DNA of 64,000 nt from Bolinopsis microptera (taxonomy: Eukaryota > Ctenophora > Tentaculata > Lobata > Bolinopsidae). The notes beneath the pieces are model-generated. The model was not told where the DNA came from. It made no database searches and was given only the letters and a program-made list of their open reading frames with translations. Below are positions 45,998 to 59,143 of this stretch, piece after piece. The position numbers and the translations under genes were made by a program. The DNA lies in the NCBI RefSeq assembly GCF_026151205.1, contig NC_087081.1, forward strand, positions 2,919,246 through 2,983,245, given 5' to 3'. Positions within the stretch are counted from its first letter, which is position 1. Each line of letters opens with the position of its first letter.

Positions 45998-48900
45998 CTA
46001 ATACTAAATCTGTATCGCACGTATTGTTTTAAAAAATAAAAATATTAAAAAAGCTTAATTTTTTGCTGATAGAAAACGGGCCTTTTTAAATTAAAATATT
46101 AATATTTAATATTATCTTATAAGTTAAATTTTCGAAACCAAGTCAGAACGTGAATATATTATGAAACAACCGTACTACTGGATGCGCACTGCTGAAACAG
46201 TTCGAAATTAATCACATAACATTTAAATATGAAAATCGATTAATTTAAATGAGAAAATCATGGATTAGTATACGCGTTCTGTTCGAGAACTCCAGAATTA
46301 GTTATATACTGTAAACTGTAACATGAAAATTAGCTATCTTTGAGAAAATCGGGGAGAGACGAGCCCGGATTCCTGCCTGCAAAGCTTCTTAAGTATACCG
46401 GCATGATTATAATAAAGTTTAAACGGCTTAATTGGTAAAGGAACACGGCAGTCAGCTATACGGTAAATATACACCTCAAAGCAGCGCAGCTACAAGCAAT
46501 TATAGTCCTCTCTGTTTAAGTGAACGAAATATAAATCATTAAAAACACCGACAAACGCTGACTTCGAGTTCAAGGGTTGATGATGGCACCTTCATGTAGT
46601 TTTACGCACGCAAGTTGTGATACAACTTTAAACGGACACTGTATTAGTGCAATCAGTGAATTAGAAGTTCCCAACCGAATGTTCTCTTTATGGCAATGAG
46701 CTATAATACAACGTATGGTATGACTATGAAATTTACGGTAGAAAACTGTGCCAGAGAGTCAGTTGAAGTGTCGTTAAACCTGGTTTGACGAAAAACGAGG
46801 TTCAAAGTGTGGTAAACAAATTAGATACCATTTGTGGAATGGAGGGTGCACATTGCACAACGGTCTATGTTGTCAGCAGCCTGTGTAAGATAAGGGTTAC
46901 AATTGTGGATTTATTGCTTCTGCAGTGTGATTTTAAAATTCTTCAGAGAAATAAAGATTACAGTTCTTTTGTAAATCGTAATGAAAGCCGTCGTACTAGC
47001 GTATATTTTGAAGTTAACCTAATATGTCATATATCAAGTTACTGATTTAATGTGTTAATGTTAAAAGGTAATGTTTTACAGTTAGACAGATAAGCGATCA
47101 TGCAATAAAACGGTGCATTTCACACGTTTTATCTCATATTCCTCCCTTTTCCGCACACTAAACGAGTTATTTGACAACCCGACATAAGATGTGTTGAATG
47201 TTATTTCTTTTAACAACTTGTTGAACAAATTAATACGACGTCTTCATTGGAGTGGAAAATTGATGATAAAAATTACGAGTAAACTTATTACGATCGAGCC
47301 CCAAAAGAATTATATGGCAATCCAAAATAAACTTATCCCGCATATAAGTACAGCTCCAACAAGGTTAATTAATCGTGTAACATAAACTTGTTCCCAGGAA
47401 AGTTGCTTTTACGTTTAGTAATCACATCATTGGTCAGAATCCTATCACAGACAGTCCTTCAGACGAATGAGTGATACTATGAGTTTAGATTGAAATTGGC
47501 TAATCTCCTCTGAATTGAATACAAATAACACACGTTAGTGCCGACGTTTCGCCTCCATGGCTTCTTCAAGGCGGAACAAAAACTTTGTTACATAGTGACC
47601 TCAATAAATGTAATAGATTTGTAGTGTTGTAATTAGTTTAAAATTAAATTAAAATTAAATTAAAATGAGTGATACACTGATACGGCCAAGAAGACAAAAA
47701 ATAGGTTTAATCGATCTTTAAACGTATTATTGAAGTGCGGCAACCTCCTGTGTTGAATCTGTGTTACAATTAAGTCTTATATTCAAATAATATCTTGCCG
47801 TTTGCTAACTTATATTTAAATAATATCTTGCCGTTTGCCAACTCCTTATCTACTACAACTGCGTGCTTGACTACCAAGAGAAACAAACGCTAAAATCGTA
47901 TTTAATGTTGACTTCGTGAGCGGGCCACGGAATCAAGAAAGATGAACTACCAATTAACTCAAACTTGTACTCTCAAAGTGGCTCAATTTGAGAACTTGCT
48001 TAAAAAGACATTATTTCTTCTGAAGTAAGTTTAAAAGATTGCAAGTATGAGGTGTAACATCTACACGTTCTAAAGTGCGTCATGCACAATGCGTGTTTTA
48101 AATAGTACGGGACGTAAATAGATTGTTGGGTGGGACAATGTATGCAAGTGGGACAATGTCTGCAAGTGCTTGACCATCATGTTAAGATACTGTATAAGAG
48201 GACAATCATACCCTGTATTAATAATGAATATGGGACTCAGATTGGGAGTATAATAGTTGGGGTCGATGGCAAAAACACTAAAAATCTGGAACCGATACGT
48301 TGAAGAGAAGTTAAATTTCAGGGTAAGCAAACCTTTCAGAAGGGAAAAAGCGTTGGAAAAACATATCGCAGATAGAGGAAGTTCACACTTAAACTTTTCA
48401 GAGTAATTTGTTAATCCGTATAAACAATATTTTATCAACACTCACTGAAATAGAGCCCAAGAATTGAAAATTTAAATTTAAGTTACTTTAGCTCATGCTA
48501 CAAATATGCTCATTAGGGGTTGCTGAGTAATACTAATGTGGTTTACCACAAACGTTTTAATTCCTTACTTAATATAATATGAATATGTAATTTGAAACAT
48601 TTCATATTTGATCCAGGGATAACAATATGATATGGAATATTTTAGACAGGTCACCGCGCTACCCATCCCAGTGTCATCCCAGTGTCAAGCTGTTTTATGA
48701 TCAGTGACACTCCTTTTAAATCGTATCTTTAGATCACGAAATAAGCGACTAATTAAATGCAATACGGTAAATAGAGTAAGGATTTAAACTTACTTCAGAT
48801 ATATAATACCACACAATTTTAATAAGAATAACAACTATTAACGAATTAATTGCACATGGGTTATGTATTACATAATATATATAGGTCGTTTCACAGATTC

Positions 48901-49144
48901 ATCCGAATGTCAACGTTTTCATCGCAGAAAATATGGCATATTCGCAGATTCAGCGTGCATAATATTTTACAAGATTAGTTGAACGAGAAAATAAATATTT
49001 GATTGGAAATGTGATTCAGACAAGTGTGGCGAGTCCAAAAAGCAAGGCTTCAAATCTAGGCTTTCTATAAATTTTGGTTCCTAATTTTGGTTATCAGGCC
49101 GGCCGGTGCTAAAAGATCTTATAAGCGACCAATTCGATCCTTAC
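45998..49144. other. noncoding DNA
   Basis: No exon recognised. Frames at 46785-47045 (plus) and 48441-48070 (minus) are open but without domain or usable splice sites. Also holds a 33-bp duplication at 47778-47842 (core AATAATATCTTGCCGTTTGC, twice). Confidence 0.45.
47541..47572 (-). other. degenerate hammerhead-like motif
   Basis: On the minus strand TTGAAGA, a short stem (GCC/GGC) and GAAACGTC follow in the order of a hammerhead ribozyme core (CUGANGA, stem II, GAAA). The first core base is T where C is required, so it should be inactive. Such motifs are typical of Penelope-like retroelements; no other part of one is visible. Confidence 0.25.
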
Positions 49145-49319
49145 TGATAAAGTACAAGTAATTCCAGCAAAGAATACCCAACATTTGAAACGATATGACG
49201 ACAACAAGCAAAAAACTGTTTACTTCACAACAAGGAGCCCGGGTGGTGACGCAACATAACAATACCACTCCAGTGATCCCAATTAAAGCGCACAAAAGTG
49301 CATCGAATAATACCATTAG
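49145..49319 (-). CDS. possible isolated exon with two transmembrane segments
   Basis: A 175-nt segment between a good acceptor (TTATCTCAG) and donor (TCA/GTAAGG). It encodes about 58 residues with two hydrophobic stretches, ALLCALIGITGVVLLCC and SFLLVVVISFQMLGILC, joined by a short TTRAPCCEVN loop. Hydrophobic stretch, CC, Arg, Cys, then a second stretch ending near a Tyr resembles the TM2-loop-TM3 part of tetraspanins, but the CCG signature and neighbouring exons are not found. Unspliced, the frame starts at 49316 and runs to 49119. It may be chance. Confidence 0.28.
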
Positions 49320-51282
49320 CTGAGATAACTACAGACAACTAGTAGCTCTCTAGCTCTACACACACATAGACCTTTATAAATAGCACTATACTGTGGGTTA
49401 TCTTGTACAACACCCTTATTAGTAGAGGGGAATAGAGACCGGTATGGAATCTAAAAACCTTAAAAACTGTCTCCTTTATTTCAGTAAGTGAACTTGAGGA
49501 TCTCCGATATTTTCTCAGTCATATTATAATCCCAGTGGAGGTTGAACGTGTGTTAACAAGACTTAATCAGAACGATTAACGAAGGAAAAACGAAAACGAA
49601 TATTTTCATATTCACAAAAAGATGCTTCTTTAATTCTTAAGAAAACTAGAGAAGGAATGAGACGACTGCTTGCAGCAACGAAAAACTATTAAAAGGGTGT
49701 GTTGAGGTAATATTGGGTATGTATTGTGCAACATAAGGGACCGCGACCGCCCGGACCAATAGAAAGCCACTACGTAATGGGAACTCGAAGTTTCGTCAAA
49801 ACTGAATCTTTTGCTGTTTGTATTGTTGCGTCTGGCATTATGCCAGTGAGCAATACACCAAAAGACTAATATTGGAGTCAGCAATATCAACACTACACAA
49901 TATTAGGAGAACTACCCATCTCTAGGAGGGAATAAGTAAGAAAGAGTGCGCATAAACAGAAGAGTAGATGAAATTAAGTGAAAGTGTAAGTGAAATTATC
50001 TCGTGTCAAAAAATAAATCAGCACTGAAATAGAACTGAAAACAAGAGCGATATGGTGTGCTATATTATGAAGTAAAGAAAGGATGTAAAGTTATGAGGTA
50101 TCTTCCAGGCATATTTCAGCCACGTGATCCACCACATGGTGTGTCACATGATCTACCACGTGGTGCGTCACGTGGTGTGCCAGGTGGTATGAAGGACAAT
50201 ACGGTTACGGAAACTGAGCTACAGTTGAGATAGCGACCAACGCTTGCTTGTGTCACTTGACAGTGAAGTGAAGTAGCAGCAGCCTCGTACCACACGAACT
50301 GTCAATTCCCTGTGAAATGGGGCTGGGTCCTATGTGACGTGGTGACTGTATTAGTACAACTACTAGAGTACTATAACTAAGCTCCAACTACTACAGTCTG
50401 ATTCATAATAGACGATATATCTCAACATCAAAGTTTGTCTGTGTGAACCCACTGTCTATTGCTCTACTTAAACGACCATATCAGACTTCATATCAGACTT
50501 CAGACACCACTCACTTCAGTCCTCCCCTGAAATAAGGGAAACGGGACAATTGGCTGACAAAGAAAACACAACAAAGAAACCAGACAACAGCTAGCCAACT
50601 AAAAGTACAAATAAAGCATGTCGTCCACTGTCCAGCACTTACCAAGAACCTGTCTATTTGGTGAAAGTGGAGCAAGGTTTTCTTTGAACAACACAGAGCA
50701 TTTGTCGTGTGCATATAATAGCTCCAAAAACTCGAAACTTCTCGAACTTATAGTTAATGAGCAATTTAATCGGTCATATTGTTCGGCATAAAGCCACATT
50801 GTATGCCACATTATAGTTCGGCATCAGGCAATATATGAAAATAACAGTCGATGTTACAAGCATTGAAGCAATAACGGTATAGGTTCACGCGGTGAAGTAG
50901 TACTATAAGCGGCACGTTAAATGTAGGGTCCGTTAAATGGCTATTATTGCCAGATCATGATAATAACGGTTCTGGTAGACAATATGAGACAATATGAGAG
51001 AGGGAAGTATACAGTGATAACCGTTTCGAGGCAGATAAGAATTTGAGAGAGATAAGATCGTACTGACACCCATGTGATCTTATTTTGTTAAATAGATATT
51101 ACTAAAGTAGATATTACTGAAGTAGATATTATTATTACGTAGATATATTATTACGTATGATCATGGCACGTAAGTTTGCTGTAACGATTACTGCACTAGA
51201 ATCGTTAGCCTTAAGACCTCTTCAGAGCTATTAGTGGCTGGTGGTTTGCTCGGAGTACCCAACTTCATGGGCAGTACCAGGT

Positions 51283-51316
51283 CACGTGACATTGTGGCGT
51301 GACGTCATGTCACGTG
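51283..51316. promoter_or_regulatory. E-box / CRE / E-box composite
   Basis: CACGTG at 51283 and 51311 flank the perfect cAMP-response palindrome TGACGTCA at 51300-51307. bHLH-zipper and CREB/ATF factors bind these motifs in animals; use here is inference. Confidence 0.4.
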
Positions 51317-51719
51317 GGTCGTGGTGGCCGGCAATCTGTAATAATATTGGAATATTTGGCTGATGACTGACGTAAAGGAATGGTAGGTTCATAAGGGATG
51401 GGTCAAAATGAAACATTCGTATTGTTGTAATATTATGTTGATTGCTAATCAGAAATGGTCTAGTGTAAAGTATTCAGTACAAAATTATAGGACTTTTAAA
51501 AGCCCCATTGAAGGAATACACCTTCAACATGAACTTGTCAATGAATTGGATAAAGTACAAAATGATAGACTTACCGAAAAGGGGCTCAGTTTAAACTAGA
51601 GGACGACACCTAGGGTACAAAAGCGTGCCGGCAGCCGTTCTAATGTCAAAAACTATGGACATAGCAACCTCTGACAGGATTACGGAAGATAAGTGTTTTA
51701 AGCTAGTGTGCGTTTCTCA

Positions 51720-51811
51720 CACGTGAACATTCTTTATGCCTGATACGAGGAGATAAGCACGTGTGATGTGCGCGTGTGCACGTGCTGGTTTTACAGACAT
51801 ATACCCACGTG
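51720..51811. promoter_or_regulatory. E-box cluster
   Basis: CACGTG at 51720, 51758, 51779 and 51806, with additional CGTG halves between. The step from 51758 to 51779 is again 21 bp. No CCAAT partner. Confidence 0.35.
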
Positions 51812-52796
51812 GGCAGTAGACGGAACACGTACTTCAGGTTCTGTTTATTATTCGCTAGCTCGTGCTATTTGTTATTTAATGCGAACATAATATTTTAGAC
51901 TACTGATATCATTATTATTAAATTAAAGTCCTTCAAATAATATAACTAAATATCAAAACTACTGATATGTGTACTATTTTGAGGAGTATTAATGGTAGAA
52001 TATTTTACCCACAAATGATTCATTAGTCGGAGTCAGATTGGTTCGCTCATGGTATAAGCAATAACAATAACAACTGAATTTGTCAAAGTAAATTCAACCA
52101 GAAAAGAGCAGTACAATGGAGTACGGATAAAAGTTACATTGAATTATCGGCATAGGGAGGAAAAATAATAAATAAAACTATAAAAATCGTCTAGCAAAAT
52201 CAAGGATATAATAATATTCTCAAACCTAAGGGACCATAACGTGATACTTTACTCCGTTTATAATATTGTGGTGTAGAGTTCTATTTCGTTACGAGGCTGA
52301 GGAGTTGTATGGGACCATGTCAACGCACAACCAAACCTTATTAAAACCAGAGGAATGCATTAAATGTCACGTGCCAGAGCTTTACCTACATGATGGATTT
52401 GGGCCACTTTGCGAACCAAAAAATGAGAAGTAAAATATTGAAATGTAAAAATCGTGAGATCTAGCTTGACTGGATACGTATCAGACTGGTACCAACCATT
52501 AAGTCATTTCCGATATTCTCAATTGTTGAATTGTATGACCTAGTACCAAGTAACAATTTATGCCGCTATTATCCTTTGTAAAAACCGCACCAACAATTTC
52601 AACCAAACCTCATAAAACCTAAAAACGCAGTACAAGTGTTGAGAACTGTAGTAGAAAGTTAACCTCGCAACAATACAATTGTCATACACACACACATACA
52701 GCAGGACCTGACTCGACCTAACGAGGTCACATCTAGACAACATCACGCTACTACCACACCTCTCAACCAACCACAACCCTCCAATACAGTCATCAG

Positions 52797-52869
52797 CCAA
52801 TCAGAGAGCAGGATTCTGCCCACGTGACCAAGCTGTCAGCCAATCACCGGACAGTATTGTGCCCACGTG
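52797..52869 (+). promoter_or_regulatory. duplicated CCAAT/E-box module
   Basis: Two consecutive 43-bp copies: CCAAT 52797 then CACGTG 52821, and CCAAT 52840 then CACGTG 52864. Each pair is spaced exactly 24 bp. The copies share GCCAATCA and GCCCACGTGAC at the ends while the middle differs, so the spacing is kept although the linker is not. Confidence 0.5.
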
Positions 52870-54850
52870 ACAAGTTGGAGACTTTGAAGGGATTAGTCAT
52901 GTGATGAGCGGGAGGGATGTACATGTTGGGTGTAGAAAAGGTAGCAATCTGAGCGAGCAAGATATTTTCCGCTAGACCGGTGGCAGGTTAAATACTTTAA
53001 CTTAAATTAGACCGCGACGCGGTGGGTACGATCATCTGCTCAGACGTTAGACAGGATCCGTTCAAATGGAAGCAGTAAGTTTTAAATGGAATTCCTCTTT
53101 CCATGACAATTCTGAAAGCCCGCCCACTTCTAAAGCATATTTTTAATTAACTGCAACTTAAGTCATCATCAGCCACTAGACGTAATTCAAAGGTTCATTA
53201 AAAAGTGATAAATTATTGCCATCCTAGATAGCAGATTCTGATCATTTTCCTGACTGATGTCCTAATTATAATTAGTATTACTTATTACGGTGTTTCTTGT
53301 TCCCAAAATCTCAACGTGACTTCCCGTCTAAGGTCTAAGAGGCATGCCGTAATTTAGATGGAAAAACTGTTAACTGAATCCCCATGAGGCTGTGTACCCA
53401 CGAGGGCACTCAACTGGAACAGGTTGAGGTATGCAACTTTAGATGACACCCACGAAGAATAAAAAAGATAAAAGCTAGTGGCACGGATAAAAGTTAAGTT
53501 ATTCAGGCTATTTCAGGGAAAACCCATAGACTGTACGTACACGTGATGTACGCACTTCAGCAGTGATTCCAAAGACTGGAATTATCAATCACACTAGCTT
53601 CATCACCGTGAGGACTGAGGGATTAAAGGCTTCGCATAGTTCTTGTCATGATCACGTGACGCAGCTAGCAGTTTTACGGGCAAACATCGTGTCACGTGAC
53701 GTTGAATTTTCTTTATGTCTAGAGTCAGTAAATGGGCTTAATAAATTATAAAAGGAAAGTTGCCAATAAAAGTCCTCAGATTTAAAACTTTGAGCTCACA
53801 GTACTCTGTAATATTTGAGAACTACGATTGCATACCTATTAAAATGTCATTTAAGAAGGAAATATTTCTAGAAATTCCCTTTCGGCAAAAGTTTTTAACA
53901 ACCTGACCAATGGAAGAGCGTTCAAATAAGCATTCAGATTGATTTAAATTAATTAACCCCACTCATTAAATTCAAAGGTTAAACTTAAAGGATGAGCCAA
54001 TAGTTTTAAATGTTTAATAGGATTTAGAACGATGACCGTGCTCCTACCCCAAGGCGTAGTGTCCTGATCCAGGTTATTTATATAATTGTGGTTGTATAAT
54101 GAGCAACTTTGTGGTTAGGGTTAGGCCTAAGTTGGAGCTGTCACTTTATTATGGTTCGTATAAAGGTTTACAGTACGAATCTAACGGCATACATTTTTCA
54201 AACTAGATGAAAAGTGTCGACACAAATGTAACTCATACTGTTAGAAAAAACAGGTTGTAAAGTCTAGACTTTCAACAATAGCACACCATATTACCATAAT
54301 GCCATAGAATATTATCATAATAAAACGCACTCTCCAAAGATATCAGCCTACTCTGAATAACAAAAGTTACAGCAGTAATGTCGGCCTTGAGATATTATGA
54401 TAATCACTAAAATTACGATAGTGCATCTACACCGTTTGCTTCTTTAAAGATCAGTAAAATATGTCCAAACGAAAACCTACTGATACCCCGAGGTCATGTT
54501 GTAGCATAGAACCAATAATGACAAGGCAAGCCGTGAACTACAAGCAATACACACGGGAGCGTCCTCAACACAATACTACAATAAGGCAAATGAGACAAAT
54601 GAAGGAGGAAGACCTAATGTTGATATATCATGTATGTTGGATGAATTGGGCTATTGAATTGCTACAGGGATCCCTCAATCGATGAAGGAGAGTGGTGTAT
54701 TGTATTGGACCTTGGTCATTGGGAAAGTCCCATGTCATTAGGAAAGCTGGAAACATATAGGCGGCAGTGGAACTTCCGGAATGTGCCTTCTCGTGTACAA
54801 GTGATTTCTGGAGATCCTGGACACTTTGACACTCCTAAGAAACATGACTA

Positions 54851-55035
54851 GGTAGTAGGTATGTAGTATGTAGTAGGTATGTAGTAGGTATGTAGTATGT
54901 AGTAGGTATGTAGTAGGTATGTAGTATGTAGTAGGTATGTAGTAGGTATGTAGTATGTAGTAGGTATGTAGTATGTAGTAGGTATGTAGTAGGTATGTAG
55001 TATGTAGTAGGTATGTAGTAGGTATGTAGTAGGTA
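54851..55035. repeat. 11/18-bp tandem array
   Basis: Mixed units of GTAGTAGGTAT and the same with an added GTAGTAT. Minus-strand tyrosine/leucine-rich frames across it are artefacts. Confidence 0.93.
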
Positions 55036-56522
55036 TACTGTCTCTGTTTGCATCTTAACCGTAATATCATGAAACTCGTCAGTGGAATTAAAAATGAAAG
55101 TGTCCAGGCCCAATCTGAACTACAGTTCACGATGATTGTGGCACGGACAATCTAATTATACAGACTTTAAATTAAAATACACTACTTCACAGTAACGCTG
55201 GAATAGCAAAATAAATAAATTACAAAACAACCAACATCAAGAGATTGTGCTATGAAGCACAAAGGAGATCATAAAGATTGTTGATTTCAACTCACGACAC
55301 TAAAACCTAAGGTAAAACACAATTATTGTACAACTAAATATAGATTGTTTTAAAGCACTGAGGTACGAATTCAAACAAATTGTAACAAACGATAGCATGT
55401 GAAAACAAAACAGAAGGCGAGGATAACTTTTAACAGTACGTGCCACAAAGAAGCGTAAATATGCCAGAAATCAACTGGAAAGATTGCAGGAAATGGAACA
55501 AAAGTTCATAGACAGTGAAACATGACACACACCGCAACAGTAAATTCTAATAATCAACCCTAATTGCCAGGAAACAGATCATGATCTATTAACTGTTAAG
55601 TCAATTGACTCTCAGATCATTTGACTCTAAGTTAAGACAACAAAGTCCTGATTTGAAGCTGACACCACGTTTTACGCTTACATAGTTGTAATTCCGCCGT
55701 GCTCCAGTTATTGGTAATGGTATTTACCAATATAAAGTCATCAGTATCTTCTACCTCCCTCCTTTCATGCAATTCTAGTAAAATTGAGGATAATTACAAA
55801 TTATTCGTTACAAATTCGTTTATCTGATGCAGGAAACACTAAATTACACTCAAAATGATAATAACTGCAAAAACACCATCTTACAGTAAATGCTATCAGA
55901 TCCACGAGCACTCCGGAGATCCGATGGATAGCACACACCAGATTGTGGGGAAACAACAAAATCTGATGAACTGGCTAAATCATTACAACCAAAATATTAC
56001 TACGATTGTCAACTTTGCAACCTGCACCAAGCGTCTCATTGTTTCCCGAAGCACTGGATTAGACCGGAGTAACCTAAGGCCTATTTTACGACATCGGCCG
56101 GTGCCGTAAAGAAAACAACAATTAATCAAGAAAACAACTAATTCTATTAAAATCTAAAATTATTAAAATTATTCAGGAATGTACGTGGGGTACTCGCAGT
56201 AAGCTGTGGCACAACATTAAATGCTACTGAAACGTCCTAAGACTCTGAAAGTATTTGAATAATACGAGGACTGTGCGAAAGTAGAGACTTTGAATATATT
56301 TATAATAACCAATAAATTAAACATGTAACGATATTTGAATAATGTGACAGTACTTAAAAGTTCAAATATGAAATAGTATTCAAGCCGGTTATCTGACAAA
56401 TAGGCTCGTAATAATAAACCTCGCAGCATAACAGCAACTGAAAGGCAAGCCGCTAGAACCTGACCCCGTAAATTTGGTGAACGATCCCGCACAAAGTGTT
56501 TACTGATGGGTTTGTTGAGGAA

Positions 56523-56599
56523 CACGTGACACGTGTCACGTGACAGGTAACGAACAAGTTAGTGATTGTCACGTGACGGGGTAGTTAGAGGGTCACGTG
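56523..56599. promoter_or_regulatory. E-box cluster with 7-bp phasing
   Basis: CACGTG at 56523, 56530 and 56537, exactly 7 bp apart, then 56568 and 56594. The first three sites are too close for independent dimers to bind at once without contact. Confidence 0.4.
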
Positions 56600-57173
56600 A
56601 TTGGCTTGTTTTGAGTAATTGAGGGTGACGGTTTTGTGTGAGGGTAATTGACCAAATAGAGGGTCAGAGGAGTAGTTCTTGAAACGTTTGTATTTTAACA
56701 ATTTACTTGCATGACAGTGCGGGCCAGGGATATGAACTGAGTTGTATGCTTACTCACAGTCCAAAGCAATAAATCAATAGCGTTTAAATTTGCAAGTTTA
56801 GCGCGGAAACAAAATCTAAGCAAGCTTTCAAAATGACGGAAGACCGTAACAACTACAAAGACAAAGTCTTGACCATCACACAAAAAGCCCGTCCGCAAAT
56901 GTCTCGAGCAAGTCTTTTACTAGAACATTACTAGAATTACATGTAACATTGTTAGAGTTGCCAAGAAGTTGGCTAAGTGTTGCACAAGATAGCTAAACAA
57001 TAATAATAAATGTATATTACAAAAATACAGTTCAACAGGAAATCAGATAATCTGATAAAGATAAGAATGAAGATATGAGTACATAATATTATTAATATTA
57101 TTATCTATTATTATTACATAGCAAACAAATAGTAAAAACAGCACCAAAAACAGCAAACAAAAGGCAAATAGGT

Positions 57174-57310
57174 CCGGCTGTTACGGTAACATCCCTCTAA
57201 CAGCCATAACAAAACAAAAGTAAGCGTCGGCTGTTACAGGGTCGTTATAGGGCTGTAAGGTATTTGTCCCCTCTAAATGGCTGTTAGAGGGCTGTTACCG
57301 AAACAGCCGG
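57174..57310. mobile_element. MITE-like inverted repeat
   Basis: Arms of 33 bp (57174-57206 and 57278-57310) match at 31 of 33 positions around a 71-bp loop. The arms are built of GGCTGTTA-type units, and the loop holds more of the same, so the motif occurs at least six times. No clear target duplication was found at the edges. Confidence 0.6.
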
Positions 57311-59053
57311 CTAATAACCGGTCGGCATTGTACCTTTTTGCCCAGAATAACAGTAAACACTGTAGTTCCAGTTGCTCAGGAATGTACAAACTCCTTCAGC
57401 ATGATGAGAATTCCTAACACGATTACTAGGTTTATCAGCATACATTCCAATAAATCAGTGAACACTTTAGCTTGAATACTCATTACCTAAGAAAAATACG
57501 TGTAATTTAATAATATATAATGTAAATGTGGACCGTGGGTAATATCGGGGAGATGATGCAAGTTTGTTTTGACACTTGATAGTGGAACTGGGATGCTGCC
57601 TGCTGATATGACGTTTAAATCTCTATAACGTGTCAACAACAAAAATCTCGAGCCAATCTCCCACTCTCCACGTTTTCATCCAATTTCTGATAATTTCGCT
57701 GATTTCGCAGAGTATGCCACCAGTAAACAATCGTTAGACCGAGATGTGCAGTGTTAATTAAAATCTCAGTTCTTCGTTTCAAAATCAGAGTACCCCTCGG
57801 GCCTCGGTCGGCGGTAGAAGTTCTACTTCTGTTGATGAGAACTATGCAATCTTCACAGACGGCCTTCAGTTGACGGACGTGACCCCTATAATTTACAGTT
57901 AACACTAAACACCGCTGTGGAAAAAGGGGAAGAAAGATTCAATTTTAATTCCACTCCCAGTTTACAGATCACAGATCTGTAAAATAAACATTCTTGAAAA
58001 TCTTTCTGATCTCGTACAGTAATTGGTTAACTGATAAAGCAATTAAGTATATTGACAACCTCTCATAATTCACATATTTCCTCATTTCACTTGAAATGGA
58101 AATACAATTTTTACATATATATACAATTTTGCTTAGTTCCTGATCGTTGTTGTTGTTCCTGATCGTAAGAAGGATTATTATATACACTAAATTAAGATAA
58201 TGTTCCGAGTAAGCCATATCCATAAACATTGTCAATTATCCGTACTCAGTAATTTGTCGAAATCCGGGAAAATTCAATGTTTTATTTTGACCGTCTGATG
58301 AGATCTAATTTTTCTCGATCTCAATGGTGTAAGTGCGTAACCGGGAGTGTTATATTTATAACTTACTTAACCTATATAATATTATTATATAAACTATGTT
58401 ATAAACTATGTGCAAACTGTAAGTAACAGTGCTGAAAGTGTATTGATACCAAAGTTCAACACTTTGTATTAATAGTTCTCTACTTGCAATGTACTTGCAC
58501 GCGTATGCTTGATTAGGGTGTGTGCTTGTATAAAACCTGTAGTGTGTTGCTGTAAATATATGATTTCTATTTACTTGGTTTATCTACTGCATTCTTTCAC
58601 TTATTGAGGCTAAGATTTAAAGTTTCAGGGAGCTCTCAAGTCCTAACAGAGTACATACATGAAGGATTTTGTTCACCCCACCCCACCCCACAATTATCAA
58701 CGAAAATTTTTGGCCCACAAATTTACACAATCAGAATGTACAGGACTAAAGGAACAAAAATAACATCACTAAACCGTCAGTCTTATTATGAAATAAAGGT
58801 ATCGTATATAATATATTACATAATATGATACATTTATTTTATAATAAAAATCTCGTTTTATAATAAAACTATACATATTATCATAATATATAATAAGTAC
58901 ATACTCTACAGCTTTAGACAAATTCTAAAGAACGAACTTGAGGAATGCCACAGTTCAGGGCCTTAATTTTAACAAAGCATTGGAAACTCCATGGTTGTCT
59001 GAGGATCGGAGTTTTCCGATAACCTTTACCAGTAAAGTCTTTTAATAACCCGA

Positions 59054-59143
59054 TAAGCCGCTTATCTAATATGATTTCCTGGGAAGCCATTAAACGCTTA
59101 TCAGAGAAGCGTCTAATCGATATGGCTTCTCGGGAAATCATAG
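59054..59143. repeat. clustered stem-loops
   Basis: Arms 59071-59091 and 59123-59143 match at 19 of 21 positions (core GGGAAGCCAT-type). Two shorter stems, GATAAGC/GCTTATC at 59053-59067 and CGCTT/AAGCG at 59096-59112, lie in and beside it. Confidence 0.7.

Larger units (their letters stand above)
49320..54850. other. noncoding DNA with E-box clusters
   Basis: No convincing exon. Minus-strand frames at 49893-49630 and 50714-50511 contain hydrophobic stretches but no domain. E-boxes cluster at 50121-50174, 51283-51316, 51720-51811, 52821-52869 and 53653-53698. A plus-strand frame at 54654-54851 reads like plausible protein (IVLDLGHWESPMSLGKLETY) but is unrecognised. Confidence 0.4.

Noticed and set aside
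48070-48441. 123-codon minus frame
   Set aside because: Starts from GTG directly after a stop; a nearby acceptor gives stops in all phases.
56217-56525. 102-codon minus frame
   Set aside because: No domain, no splice context, and a length expected by chance in AT-rich DNA of this size.
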